Below are positions 1 through 8,838 of a DNA stretch of 64,000 nucleotides, one piece after another. Every line of letters begins with the position of its first letter. Within the stretch, counting starts at the first letter, position 1. The notes under the pieces were generated by a model. That model saw only the letters and a list, made by a program, of their open reading frames with translations, searched no databases and was not told the origin of the DNA. The stretch spans positions 56,691 to 120,690 of the forward strand of contig JAMPFU010000004.1 in assembly GCA_023664385.1 (NCBI GenBank), read 5' to 3'. A program made the translations under genes and the position numbers. Origin of the DNA: Clostridium sp. Its GTDB lineage: Bacteria; Bacillota; Clostridia; Lachnospirales; Lachnospiraceae.

Positions 1-2596
1 CGTCGTCGTATATCGTGTCGTTTCCGTCCCCTTTATTAAACTTATACGTGTCATTCCCCCACGCTCCATAAAGCAGGTCGTCCCCAGATCCTCCCGTAAT
101 GGTGTCGTTTCCGTTTTCACCATACAGGGTATCATTTCCTTTCTCTCCATATATGGCATCATTTCCGGCACGTCCCATTAACACATTGTCTCTCTCATTG
201 CCAAAAATAAAGTCGTTGTCATCTGTTCCGTATATTTTTCCGTCCCCATCCGTATCTATATATGTGTTGTTGGACTTAACGGTTTCTACAATGTCTGTAT
301 AATGTGATGCTTTGCCTTCAAAGTACTCCGTATATTCATCAAAATATCCTGTACCGTTTATTTCATCATAGGGTTTAAGATATACCCCAAGGTCGTATAC
401 AAGGCAGTCAATGTTTTCACCTGTTGAAAGCTTTGCATCAAGCACATAATATACAAAGGATAAATCCATTTCCACATTTCCGTTTTCATTCTCATATTCA
501 TATGCCAGCGTAAGATATCCCCCAAGGCTTCCATACAAATTGAGGATGTTATAATAGTTGGTTTCTATATTGCTGTATATCTCCTTCAATATGACAGCCG
601 CATTTGCATTGGGATTTTTGCCTCCCACGCCGTCAAACTCTCTTCCCATAAACTTTTCTATTACCTTTAAGTTCCTTGCATCTATGTTTCCTCCCCTTGA
701 TGCAGGGTCTATATCCTGCGCATCTGCAAGTATGTACAGGATCTGCCTCAGGTAATAGTGCTTCCATACATAGTCATCTGATTCTGTGAACATGTATACC
801 CACTTTGTAAGCTCTCCTGTTGCGTCATTTGCTAGTGCACTTTCTATGTCGGGTATGTTTCCTGCTGTCACAATGCCCACGTGGGTTGTGTCCGATGTGT
901 TTACAGGAAACCAAAATTCACTTATTTCAGTTATTTTCTCCGTACCGTTTATATTTATTGTTACGTCTGCGGTTTCTGCATTCAGCACTCCCGTTTCTTC
1001 ATCGGTTATGCTTGTTTCCCGGTATGAAAGACTGATTGAAATGATACCGTGTGCACTTAGGCTTTTTAATTCGCCCGCTTCGGATTTTCCATTTTGGTTT
1101 GCATCAACCCATACAAGGAGTTTTTCAAAATCAGCATCAGAGGCATCTATTTTACCGTCCCCGTTTGTATCAAGCTCCGCAAGTGCCTCAAAGCCTGACG
1201 CTGAGGTTGTTCCGTCCTTTAATGTGACCCTGTCCCCGAACAGCTCACCACCGTTATCTATCATTCCGTTTCCGTCCCTGTCAAGGGCAAGGAAACCGTC
1301 CTCTGTGCCTGTCCATGCTGTTTTTTCTGCATATCCGTTGTTGTCAAGGTCGAAGTTTACCCCATTTTCCATAGTACACAGCTTTATGCCCGGCTCCCCA
1401 AGGTCGACGATTAATGGGTCAATAGGAGGGTTTATTGTGGCAGCTTGGTTGTAGAGCAAAAACAGCTTCTGTATTTCTTTTATCAACTCACTTATTTTCC
1501 CCTGATCATATGAAAACAAATCTAAGCCTAATGCTTCATAAAACTCCCGTGCCCCAAGATAATTGAATATTGTTATGTAGCTGTAGCAGGCTGCTTTTAT
1601 TTCAGGTAAATTATTTATTTCTCCATTTTTTATGTTTTTGTTGATGAATTTTACCAGCTTAACGCTTTCCTCCCGCATTGTGGCATGTACTGAATTTTCT
1701 TCCTGCTTGTTGGTAAGGGTTCTATCAAATGCTAGTATTCTACATGCTATTTTGTAGTATATCAATATCTCTTCAAAATTTGGCAACTCTATGTCTCCTG
1801 ACGGTATTTCATCTTCTCCTTCCGTTTCTTCTGCTCCTTCGTAATTGTAGGTGTATATGGCGACTGTTATATCATTGTGCACTTTTCCCCTAGAATTATC
1901 AAAAATCGTAACCGTATTTATATCCTGTCCGAAATCCTCATCATCGTCATCATCCGATTCATATATGCGTTGGAACTGGTAAAAGATTAAGCCGTCACTC
2001 TCAACCCTGTAGGTTACCTTGTATATTATTTTTTTTAATCCCCTGCCATCCACAGCGTATTTCAGCAGATAAAAGTCATCGCTTTTAATCTGGTCCCCAC
2101 CTGCTTTACAGGGACTATTATACCAGTTTATGTATTTATCTAGTTGTGCCTTTGCCCTTGTCCTTTTTGTCCCTGATGTGTAGGACTCGGGTTTGATTTC
2201 CCAAAAATGGGTTAAATTTCTCTCGTCCTTTACCCACAAGTCTACCCTACCGTAATTCCCCTTTTTGTGCCCGAGCTTTTTGTCCTTGAAAACCTCAAGC
2301 TCTTTTTCGATTTTACCATCTCTTGTTATATGCTTTTGTACGGCAATGTGAAAGCTATTCCACCTTAAGCCGTCCCTTCTTGCCTGTTTCCAGTCGCCTG
2401 CCGGATTTGTTGCTTTGGAATCATCGATGGCTTCCTCTATTTCTTCCACATCATGTATTTCATCTAATATTGTCAGTTTCCCAGGCTCATCAATAATCGT
2501 ACCGGCAGCCTGCACGGGCACTACTCCTATTGCCGATACTGTAAGACATATGGCAATGAAAAATGATAATATGCTTTTTATCCTGTGTTTTTTCAT
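1..2596 (-). CDS. Secreted RTX-repeat protein with PD-(D/E)XK-like nuclease segment (3' end outside window)
   Basis: The frame is open for 865 codons from ATG at 2596, preceded by GGGAGGAT, to the left edge of the window. Residues 1-30 form a Sec signal peptide ending VQA. Around residues 68-140 is a basic segment with D119, E133 and K135 (VDLW, then WEIKP), the spacing of a PD-(D/E)XK nuclease core. The middle is helical and unrecognised. Near residues 415-480 are EF-hand-like loops (DRDGNGMID, DTNGDGKID), and from about residue 780 RTX nonapeptides such as GNDTLYGENGND continue to the edge. RTX repeats are known to fold on binding calcium outside the cell. A secreted nuclease toxin is an inference; an extracellular adhesin or scavenging nuclease is possible. 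The candidate immunity genes lie directly upstream, 39 bases away. Confidence 0.75.
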   Translation of the reverse strand, partial: MKKHRIKSILSFFIAICLTVSAIGVVPVQAAGTIIDEPGKLTILDEIHDVEEIEEAIDDSKATNPAGDWKQARRDGLRWNSFHIAVQKHITRDGKIEKELEVFKDKKLGHKKGNYGRVDLWVKDERNLTHFWEIKPESYTSGTKRTRAKAQLDKYINWYNSPCKAGGDQIKSDDFYLLKYAVDGRGLKKIIYKVTYRVESDGLIFYQFQRIYESDDDDDEDFGQDINTVTIFDNSRGKVHNDITVAIYTYNYEGAEETEGEDEIPSGDIELPNFEEILIYYKIACRILAFDRTLTNKQEENSVHATMREESVKLVKFINKNIKNGEINNLPEIKAACYSYITIFNYLGAREFYEALGLDLFSYDQGKISELIKEIQKLFLLYNQAATINPPIDPLIVDLGEPGIKLCTMENGVNFDLDNNGYAEKTAWTGTEDGFLALDRDGNGMIDNGGELFGDRVTLKDGTTSASGFEALAELDTNGDGKIDASDADFEKLLVWVDANQNGKSEAGELKSLSAHGIISISLSYRETSITDEETGVLNAETADVTININGTEKITEISEFWFPVNTSDTTHVGIVTAGNIPDIESALANDATGELTKWVYMFTESDDYVWKHYYLRQILYILADAQDIDPASRGGNIDARNLKVIEKFMGREFDGVGGKNPNANAAVILKEIYSNIETNYYNILNLYGSLGGYLTLAYEYENENGNVEMDLSFVYYVLDAKLSTGENIDCLVYDLGVYLKPYDEINGTGYFDEYTEYFEGKASHYTDIVETVKSNNTYIDTDGDGKIYGTDDNDFIFGNERDNVLMGRAGNDAIYGEKGNDTLYGENGNDTITGGSGDDLLYGAWGNDTYKFNKGDGNDTIYDD

Positions 2597-2635
2597 ATCG
2601 TATTATCCTCCCAATCAATTATTCTGATTTGTTTT

Positions 2636-3451
2636 TTATATTAAACCATATCCTCTCAATATCTCAGTGTTTTCCCTCTTTCGGCTTTCCAGTTCCTCCA
2701 CAAGTATCCTGTTATTCTCGGGGTTATTGGCATATTTTTCAAACAGTTCAATGTCTGCCTTGAGCCTTCTGTCACCGTCTGCCTTTTCACTCTCAAACTC
2801 CTCCATGGTCATCCTGCCCTCTTTTACACGCTGCAAATCCCTTTCATCTGCTCTTTTAAATCTATTTTTTTCCCTGTTGCTATATTCCTCAGCAGTAAAT
2901 ACCTTGAACTGCAAAAGACCGTCATTATAATCTGCATATTTCCGTCTATTCCAAAAATCCTCATGTATAAATGTTTGGCTAGAATAATGATTATAATGCT
3001 CTATGCATGCTTTATAATCCCTGACTTCATCAAGATGGGGCAACATAATTTCCTCCACATGTTGAAAGGATTTTTTCAGTGCTCCAATCAGGGAGTCTTC
3101 ATCCGTGGAATCATATACATATTGATTCAGCTCATTATATCTTTCCCGTGGGTGGACTTCCGGATGTGTTTCACGATATATATAGAGATTATCTTTCATC
3201 CAATCGTTATGTCCCGGACGCATGTCAAAATTTATTTTCGTCACATAAACCGTCTCCACCCCACACTCAATATTAAATGCCTTATACTTTCCCGAAACTA
3301 TCATAGCACAATTGACGCACGTAATAATATGTACAATCTCCTCCCCTATCACCCTTGCAAAGTATGGGTATTTGCCCTTTATTTTCTTGAACCCGTATGG
3401 CTCAAGTGCCTCCCCGTATACCTTTTTAAACGCTGTGTTTAATGACATCAT
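2636..3451 (-). CDS. Candidate immunity protein, copy 1 of 3 (DUF4304-like)
   Basis: This 271-residue soluble protein has no signal peptide or membrane segment. Its first 70 residues (GFKK, YPYFARVIGEE, GVETVY) recall the DUF4304 pattern of a small alpha/beta fold; I make that match by eye only. The C-terminal third is charged and probably coiled coil. It ends 39 bases before the RTX protein gene on the same strand and has two close paralogues upstream. A cytoplasmic protein repeated beside a secreted nuclease-like protein fits an immunity role, but nothing in the sequence shows binding. The start MMSLNTAF is shared by all copies and follows AGGATAGG. Confidence 0.6.
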   Translation of the reverse strand: MMSLNTAFKKVYGEALEPYGFKKIKGKYPYFARVIGEEIVHIITCVNCAMIVSGKYKAFNIECGVETVYVTKINFDMRPGHNDWMKDNLYIYRETHPEVHPRERYNELNQYVYDSTDEDSLIGALKKSFQHVEEIMLPHLDEVRDYKACIEHYNHYSSQTFIHEDFWNRRKYADYNDGLLQFKVFTAEEYSNREKNRFKRADERDLQRVKEGRMTMEEFESEKADGDRRLKADIELFEKYANNPENNRILVEELESRKRENTEILRGYGLI

Positions 3452-3463
3452 GGTTCCTATCCT

Positions 3464-3480
3464 GCAACCTTTATGGTTGC
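3464..3480 (-). promoter_or_regulatory. Leader stem-loop of immunity copy 1
   Basis: Read on the minus strand, GCAACC-ATAAA-GGTTGC forms a 6-bp hairpin directly before the AGGATAGG ribosome site. A near-palindrome TCTGCACATGCAGA lies further upstream at 3492-3505. The same leader is present before copies 2 and 3 with paired base changes in the stem. Confidence 0.6.
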
Positions 3481-3578
3481 TTTTCCTTTCCTCTGCATGT
3501 GCAGAAATTTTTATATAATTTTATCTACCCTAATCACTGTGTTTTGTTCTCAGTCCCACAATATAATCTTCCAATCAG

Positions 3579-3770
3579 TTATTCGGAATCAGTAATAGCT
3601 TCCTCTATTTCTTCCACATCATGTATTACATCTGATATTGTCAGTTTCCCAGGCTCATCAATAATCGTACCGGCAGCCTGCACAGGCACTACTCCTATTG
3701 CCGATACTGTAAGACATATGGCAATGAAAAATGCAACAATACTTTTTACCTTATATCTTTTCATAAACAT
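3579..3770 (-). pseudogene. Truncated head of a second RTX toxin copy
   Basis: This 63-codon frame encodes a signal peptide and pro-region nearly identical to residues 1-60 of the RTX protein at 1-2596. It stops just after the EEAITDSE stretch, where the full copy continues into the nuclease segment. It has the same GGGAGGATGAT ribosome site; the start aligned with the full copy is the second ATG, at 3764. It lies between immunity copies 2 and 1, so the immunity-plus-toxin unit was duplicated and one toxin was then lost. It could still be translated into a short exported peptide. Confidence 0.8.
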
Positions 3771-3806
3771 ATCATCCTCCCAATTAATAATTCTGATTTA
3801 TTCCTT

Positions 3807-4628
3807 TTATATCAACCCGTAACCTCTCAATATCTCCGTATTTTCCCGCTTACGGCTTTCAAGTTCCTCCACAAGTATCCTGTTATTCTCAGGGTTATTG
3901 GCATATTTTTCAAACAATTCAATGTCTGCCTTGAGCCTTCTGTCCCTATCTGCCTTTTCACTCTCAAACTCCTCCATGGTCATCCTGCCCTCTTTTACAC
4001 GCTGCAAATCCCTTTCATCTGCCCCTTTAAATCTATTTTTTTCCTTGTTGCTATATTCCTCGAAAGTAAATGCCTTAAAATTCAAAAGACCATCATCATA
4101 AGGATAGCGGTTACGTCTATTCTGAATGTTATCATAAATATATATTTGCGTAGGCGAGTATGTATCATAGTGCTCCATACACGCCTTATAATCCCTGATT
4201 TCATCAAGATGGAGCAGCATAATTTCCTCCACATGTTGAAAGGATTTTTTCAGTGCTCCAATCATGGAATTATCATCCGTGGAATCATATACATATTGAT
4301 TCAGCTCATTATATCTTTCCCGTGGGTGGACTTCCGGATGGGTTTCACGGTATATGGTAAGATTTCCCTGCATCCAGTTTCCGTTATGCCGTGGCGGTAT
4401 GTCCAAATCTATTTTCGGCACATAAACCGTTTCCACTCCACACTTGATTTCAAACGCCTTATATTTCCCCGAAACAATCATAGCACAATTGACGCACGTA
4501 ATAATATGCACAATCTCCTCCCCTATTACCCTTGCAAAGTATGGGTATTTCCCTTTTACCTTCTTGAATCCATACGGCTCAAGTGCCTCCCCGTATACCT
4601 TTTTAAACGCTGTGTTTAATGACATCAT
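3807..4628 (-). CDS. Candidate immunity protein, copy 2 of 3 (DUF4304-like)
   Basis: This 273-residue protein is nearly identical to copy 1 at both ends. It diverges mainly in two windows, around residues 60-85 (the metal or strand region KIDLDIPPRHNG) and around 150-175. Such patchy divergence is typical of immunity families that track different toxin variants, though it is equally compatible with drift after duplication. It is followed after 36 bases by the broken toxin head at 3579-3770, just as copy 1 is followed by the intact toxin. The start is the conserved MMSLNTAF, with AGGATAGG upstream. Confidence 0.6.
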   Translation of the reverse strand: MMSLNTAFKKVYGEALEPYGFKKVKGKYPYFARVIGEEIVHIITCVNCAMIVSGKYKAFEIKCGVETVYVPKIDLDIPPRHNGNWMQGNLTIYRETHPEVHPRERYNELNQYVYDSTDDNSMIGALKKSFQHVEEIMLLHLDEIRDYKACMEHYDTYSPTQIYIYDNIQNRRNRYPYDDGLLNFKAFTFEEYSNKEKNRFKGADERDLQRVKEGRMTMEEFESEKADRDRRLKADIELFEKYANNPENNRILVEELESRKRENTEILRGYGLI

Positions 4629-4640
4629 GGTTCCTATCCT

Positions 4641-4657
4641 GTAACCCTTATGGTTAC
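4641..4657 (-). promoter_or_regulatory. Leader stem-loop of immunity copy 2
   Basis: The minus strand reads GTAACC-ATAAG-GGTTAC. Compared with copy 1, the second stem pair has changed from C-G to T-A on both sides, so pairing is kept. The TGCA-rich near-palindrome is at 4670-4681. Confidence 0.6.
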
Positions 4658-4687
4658 TTTTCCTTTCCCCTGCATGTGCAGAAATTT

Positions 4688-5593
4688 TTATATATCAAAC
4701 CCATAGTCCCTAAGTAATTCCTTGTTTTTCTCTTTTCTGCGTTCCATTTCATTCATAAGCTTTATGTGTTCTTCCTTTTCTTCCATGTATTTTGTAAAAG
4801 TTGCTATCTGTTCATTCACAATTTCCTCACCAAATTTTTTATCTTTTTCAAAGCTCTCCATTGTCATTTTTATTTTGCCTGAAAGTATCTTTTCTTTAAG
4901 TTCCACTTCTCCCTCCTTAAGCATTTTTATTCTCATATTTTTATATTCTTCTACCGTATAAAAAAAATAATTAAGGAAGCTTTCATTATATTCATATCCC
5001 TTATGGTTATTTCCAAAATCATATTCGTCAGTTACAAACAAATCTCCTCTAAAATACCGAAAATAATCCAAACACGTCCTTAAATCCTTTATGGTTTCAA
5101 ACAAAGGCAGCATATATTGTTTTGTTTCTTCCAGTGCATTTTTAAGTGACATAAGCAGTGATGCTTCATCATTTTTCGAATATGAAAATACAAAAAGCTC
5201 ATTAAACCTGTCCCTTGGACATTTATTTTCCCTTAGCTTCAGATATGCCTCAAAAATAGGACTTTTACGGATATACTCAGGCAAATCATCTACAATTTCC
5301 AGCCCTCTATTTACGTTCAAATCCTGAATAAACCAATTGGTATTATCCCAAGGTTTATCATCAAAATTAATTCTTGGTCTGTACACTGTTGCAATTCCAC
5401 CAAAAACCATATATCCCTTTTCTATGTCTTCCCTTCCCGGATTTGCAGAGTGCGGGGCACATGTAATCACATGTACAATCTCCTCCCCTATCACCCTTGC
5501 AAAGTATGGATATTTCCCCTTTACCTTCTTGAATCCATACGGCTCAAGCGCCTCTCCGTATACCTTTTTAAACGCTGTGTTTAATGACATCAT
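4688..5593 (-). CDS. Candidate immunity protein, copy 3 of 3 (divergent)
   Basis: About 301 residues. The first 45 (MMSLNTAFKKVYGEALEPYG to YFARVIGEE) match copies 1 and 2; the rest is longer and diverged, with an insert near residues 45-60 and a different C-terminal helical part, while keeping the RxRFNELF and ends-in-DYGF features. I place the start at 5593, which matches the other copies; an ATG at 5602 overlaps the ribosome site. No toxin fragment follows it, and the leader of copy 2 begins within about 10 bases of its stop. It is the promoter-proximal gene of the array. Confidence 0.55.
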   Translation of the reverse strand: MMSLNTAFKKVYGEALEPYGFKKVKGKYPYFARVIGEEIVHVITCAPHSANPGREDIEKGYMVFGGIATVYRPRINFDDKPWDNTNWFIQDLNVNRGLEIVDDLPEYIRKSPIFEAYLKLRENKCPRDRFNELFVFSYSKNDEASLLMSLKNALEETKQYMLPLFETIKDLRTCLDYFRYFRGDLFVTDEYDFGNNHKGYEYNESFLNYFFYTVEEYKNMRIKMLKEGEVELKEKILSGKIKMTMESFEKDKKFGEEIVNEQIATFTKYMEEKEEHIKLMNEMERRKEKNKELLRDYGFDI

Positions 5594-5605
5594 GGTTTCC
5601 ATCCT

Positions 5606-5622
5606 ATAACTCTTATGGTTAC
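5606..5622 (-). promoter_or_regulatory. Leader stem-loop of immunity copy 3
   Basis: The minus strand reads GTAACC-ATAAG-AGTTAT. Five of six pairs remain if the outer one is a G-T wobble. This third version of the leader hairpin is the weakest. Confidence 0.45.
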
Positions 5623-5664
5623 TTTTCCTTTCCCCTGCATGTGCAGAATTTTTTATAAAACAAA

Positions 5665-5696
5665 AAAATAAAAGTGCCGCCTGACACTTTTATTTT
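5665..5696 (-). terminator. Rho-independent terminator after the 5820-6749 gene
   Basis: A perfect 12-bp inverted repeat (AAAATAAAAGTG, 8-base loop) is followed on the minus strand by a run of T. It would end transcription arriving from 5820 and isolate the toxin-immunity array. Confidence 0.75.
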
Positions 5697-5819
5697 AACT
5701 TAAAATTTTACATTTTAGAATATTTTTTGCATGAACGACACGTTTTATGAATGAACGACACATTTTCACTGAAACAACATGTTTATGTTTGACAACAAGT
5801 TTACATAATATTCCCCATT

Positions 5820-6749
5820 TTATATCTTCAGCTTCTCCCCAACGCCCCGATTATGGTAGGTGCTCTCTCCTGCTGCCAAACTGTTATATTCCCCTTCCGT
5901 TTCCTCGTCATATTTGTGCATCAGTCTATCCAGCTCTGACTCTCCCTTTAAAACGGTATGGGACGGCAATTTTATATGTACCTTATTTGCCTCAAGGAAT
6001 CTGTAAGCAATCATAAAGGTCTGCTCGTCAAATGCAGTTAAATATTTATCATTGATTGCGTCAACACATTCATCTATGGTTGCAAACCGTCCGGGATTTA
6101 TTTCCGTAAAAACCTGCGTGAAAACATCCTGACATATCTCCCTCTGCCTGTCAAAATCCGATGACACGGACTGTATCGGGAATGCCCGAAGATATGCTCT
6201 CAGCCAACCTGTATCACGGTTGTACCACTGCGACAATGCGTTATAATCCTCGGTCATGTCATATATTTCACGCTCCCATGAATAGGATGTGTATGAAGCG
6301 TCAACAATACGGTCAACTTCTTTTTCCGTAAGATTTAAGCTGTATTTTTTGCTGAACTTCTCTACAATTTTACGTCTTTTGGGATATGAGTTTGTCAGTC
6401 CGGTAAGGGAATTTCCATATTTCTTTTTGTTACCGGAGGTTTTTACTTCTTTCTCATATCTTGCCCTGTCATACTCGCTGTTCAGACTTTTCTTTTCCTT
6501 GCTCTTTATAAGACCCATGGATTTCAAAAGCATTGTAATTAAAAAAACAGGTACGCCAAATGTAAATGCCAATGCCATTACTACTACAAGGGAACCAACA
6601 ACAAAGCCCGGAATTAAAGAGGTAAAAACGCTCAATATAATAATTGCCGTTACAATTCCCCTGATTTTTCCGTCCAAAGCCTTATAAATTCTGGGACTAT
6701 TTTTTCCAATTATGTTATACCAAATAAAAAATGCCACTATAAAACCCAT
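5820..6749 (-). CDS. Unknown membrane-anchored protein
   Basis: I do not recognise this 309-residue protein. It starts with a short hydrophobic helix (residues 1-14), then two long membrane segments at about 30-52 and 55-80. A basic linker rich in K and S follows, then about 200 soluble residues, including a helical region with WYNRDTGWLRAYLRAF and a C-terminal charged tail. The topology suggests a cytoplasmic domain tethered to the membrane. GCGGGG lies upstream of the ATG. The gene lies 40 bases downstream of yebC, could be co-transcribed with it, and is closed by the terminator at 5665-5696. Confidence 0.6.
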   Translation of the reverse strand: MGFIVAFFIWYNIIGKNSPRIYKALDGKIRGIVTAIIILSVFTSLIPGFVVGSLVVVMALAFTFGVPVFLITMLLKSMGLIKSKEKKSLNSEYDRARYEKEVKTSGNKKKYGNSLTGLTNSYPKRRKIVEKFSKKYSLNLTEKEVDRIVDASYTSYSWEREIYDMTEDYNALSQWYNRDTGWLRAYLRAFPIQSVSSDFDRQREICQDVFTQVFTEINPGRFATIDECVDAINDKYLTAFDEQTFMIAYRFLEANKVHIKLPSHTVLKGESELDRLMHKYDEETEGEYNSLAAGESTYHNRGVGEKLKI

Positions 6750-6789
6750 ATATTACCCCGCCTTACCAAACATTTATAATCTATATCCT

Positions 6790-7518
6790 TTACTCGTCCC
6801 AATTGTGATATACACTTTGAACATCATCGTCCTCGTCAAGCATATCGAGTATCCGGTTTATTTTCTTTATATCCTCCTCAGAGGTAAGCTCGACATAATT
6901 TTGGGGAATCATTGTCACCTCAGCAGATACCATCGGTATGCCCTCCTTCTCAAGCGCCTCCCTTACGACAGTAAAATCATCAGGTGCAGTTATTATCTCG
7001 TAGGAATCCTCCTCCTCTGAAAAATCCTCTGCTCCTGCATCAAGTGCAAGCATCATAAGCTCGTCTGCATCCTTGTCATATTCCTCTTTGGCAATTATAA
7101 TCTGTCCCTTCTCATCGAACATATATGACACACAGCCTGTTGTGCCTACATTTCCACCGCCTTTTGTAAATGCGTTTCGCACATTGGACGCTGTCCTGTT
7201 CTTGTTGTCCGTAAGGGCATTTACGATAATTGCAGTACCACTTGGACCATAGCCTTCATATGTAATGGAAACGTAATTTACTGCATTTGCATCTCCTGCC
7301 GCTTTTTTTATGCCTCTGTCTATCGTATCATTTGGCATGTTGTTTGCCTTTGCCTTTGCGATAACGTCTCTTAATTTGCTGTTGTTTGCAGGGTCAGCTC
7401 CGCCCTCCTTGACGGCAACTGCAAGCTCCCTTCCTATAATGGTAAATATTTTACCCTTTGCCGCATCGTTCTTTTCCTTCTTATGTTTTATGTTTGCAAA
7501 TTTTGAATGTCCTGACAT
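6790..7518 (-). CDS. yebC: YebC/PmpR family protein
   Basis: At 242 residues this is a full-length YebC/TACO1 family member. It opens with the family signature [23 protein letters not shown] and carries [19 protein letters not shown] and the acidic C-terminal domain. Family members bind DNA as regulators or act on the ribosome to help translation of proline-rich stretches; which applies here cannot be read from sequence. It follows the CorC-like gene by 5 bases, so the two are co-transcribed. Confidence 0.95.
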   Translation of the reverse strand: MSGHSKFANIKHKKEKNDAAKGKIFTIIGRELAVAVKEGGADPANNSKLRDVIAKAKANNMPNDTIDRGIKKAAGDANAVNYVSITYEGYGPSGTAIIVNALTDNKNRTASNVRNAFTKGGGNVGTTGCVSYMFDEKGQIIIAKEEYDKDADELMMLALDAGAEDFSEEEDSYEIITAPDDFTVVREALEKEGIPMVSAEVTMIPQNYVELTSEEDIKKINRILDMLDEDDDVQSVYHNWDE

Positions 7519-7523
7519 TTTAT

Positions 7524-8363
7524 TTACTCCTTATCCTTATCTTCTTCTGCTGACTTCTCTATTTTTACAAGAGTTATCATTTTATCGCATATCCTTAACG
7601 GGATAAATTTATACCCCTCATATACTATCTCTGTTTTTTCATGCTCTACAGGAAGCCTTCCCAGCTTGTAGAGCAAAAAACCGTTGATTGTTTCTATATC
7701 CTCATCGGGAAATTCTATCTCCATCTCATCCGCAAGCTCATTTAAAGGCGCGCTGCCCTTAACAATAAGCCCTCCGTCTGCAAGACGTCTTATCTGAAGC
7801 TCCTCGTCGTCATGCTCGTCAAAGATATTACCAACTATCTCCTCTATAATATCCTCCATTGCAACAAGACCTTCCGTCTGTCCATATTCATCTACGATAA
7901 TCGCCATATGTATCTTCTCGTTCTGCATTTTTTGAAGAAGCTTTGAAATGTTAAAGGTGGGATGAATAAAGATAGGCTCATCCATAACCTCTGTTATTTT
8001 CGCCTCAGGGTCTTTTAAGTAGGCAGCGATTAAATCCTTGAGATGTATGACGCCGATTACGTTGTCAATATCCTCCTCATATACCGGATATCTGGAAAAT
8101 GAATTTTCCAAGGCATACTTTAGCGCCTCATCAACCGTTATGGTGCTTTCCACGGCTATTATCTTCTGCCTGCTTGTCATAATATCCTTTGCTTCCTTGT
8201 CGGAAAACTCGAATATGTTGGATATCATCTCAGCTTCTGTTTCTTCTATGATACCCTGTTCGTGCCCTTCCTCCACCATGGACAGTATTTCTTCTTCAAC
8301 CTTTTCCTCTGCATTTTTTTTTGAAAATAATTTTTTTAAGCTACTGGGACCACCTTGGGACAT
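7524..8363 (-). CDS. CBS-pair / CorC_HlyC domain protein
   Basis: This 279-residue soluble protein has a CBS pair at about residues 55-180 ([49 protein letters not shown]) and a CorC_HlyC transporter-associated domain at about 195-270. The DUF21 membrane domain found in many relatives is absent, so this is the short CorC form. CorC proteins are linked to magnesium and cobalt efflux; some relatives were annotated as hemolysins on weak grounds. It sits between mazF and yebC in one operon-like run. Confidence 0.85.
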   Translation of the reverse strand: MSQGGPSSLKKLFSKKNAEEKVEEEILSMVEEGHEQGIIEETEAEMISNIFEFSDKEAKDIMTSRQKIIAVESTITVDEALKYALENSFSRYPVYEEDIDNVIGVIHLKDLIAAYLKDPEAKITEVMDEPIFIHPTFNISKLLQKMQNEKIHMAIIVDEYGQTEGLVAMEDIIEEIVGNIFDEHDDEELQIRRLADGGLIVKGSAPLNELADEMEIEFPDEDIETINGFLLYKLGRLPVEHEKTEIVYEGYKFIPLRICDKMITLVKIEKSAEEDKDKE

Positions 8364-8382
8364 ATTATTTTTTTCTCCTTTT

Positions 8383-8724
8383 TTATAATTCCAGACTTAC
8401 CTTTAGTGCTTCATTCACTCTTTTTATTACCTGAGCGTCCAAATGACACACCTTTTCCTTCAGTCTTTGCTTATCTATCGTTCTAAGCTGCTCCAATAGT
8501 ATAACAGAATCCTTAGCAATATCGCAATACCTTGAATCAAGTTCTACGTGTGTAGGCAGCTTTGCTTTGTGTAATTGTGATGTTATTGCCGCAATGATTA
8601 CTGTTGAGCTATGTTTATTTCCTGCTTCATTTTGTATAATAAGTACCGGACGTATGCCGCCCTGCTCCGACCCTATAACGGGTCTTAAATCCGCGTAATA
8701 TATATCGCCTCGTCTGATTATCAA
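8383..8724 (-). CDS. MazF/EndoA-type endoribonuclease toxin, no adjacent antitoxin
   Basis: About 113 residues with the PemK/MazF fold signatures [32 protein letters not shown] and [18 protein letters not shown], very close to Bacillus EndoA. This family cuts single-stranded mRNA at short specific sites. I prefer the TTG at 8724, giving [10 protein letters not shown] with GGGAG nine bases upstream, over the GTG at 8733 that touches the ribosome site. As in Bacillus it follows alr, but the 114-base gap has no room for an EndoAI-type antitoxin and none lies downstream. Confidence 0.92.
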   Translation of the reverse strand: MIIRRGDIYYADLRPVIGSEQGGIRPVLIIQNEAGNKHSSTVIIAAITSQLHKAKLPTHVELDSRYCDIAKDSVILLEQLRTIDKQRLKEKVCHLDAQVIKRVNEALKVSLEL

Positions 8725-8838
8725 ATATTTCACACTCCCAATGTTATTTCTAACTATTCAAAGTATTTCCAGTAATCAGATTGTATATACATATTTGCTT
8801 ATCTTGAGATGACATTACAAAGCTGTTATATCATGATT

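Noticed and set aside
1..300. Plus-strand frame over the RTX repeats
   Set aside because: The repeat periodicity and residue pattern make sense only on the minus strand, as GND-type calcium-binding repeats.
1..2596. Dockerin/cellulosome reading of the EF-hand-like loops
   Set aside because: The loops are not a spaced duplicated pair as in dockerins, and RTX repeats follow.
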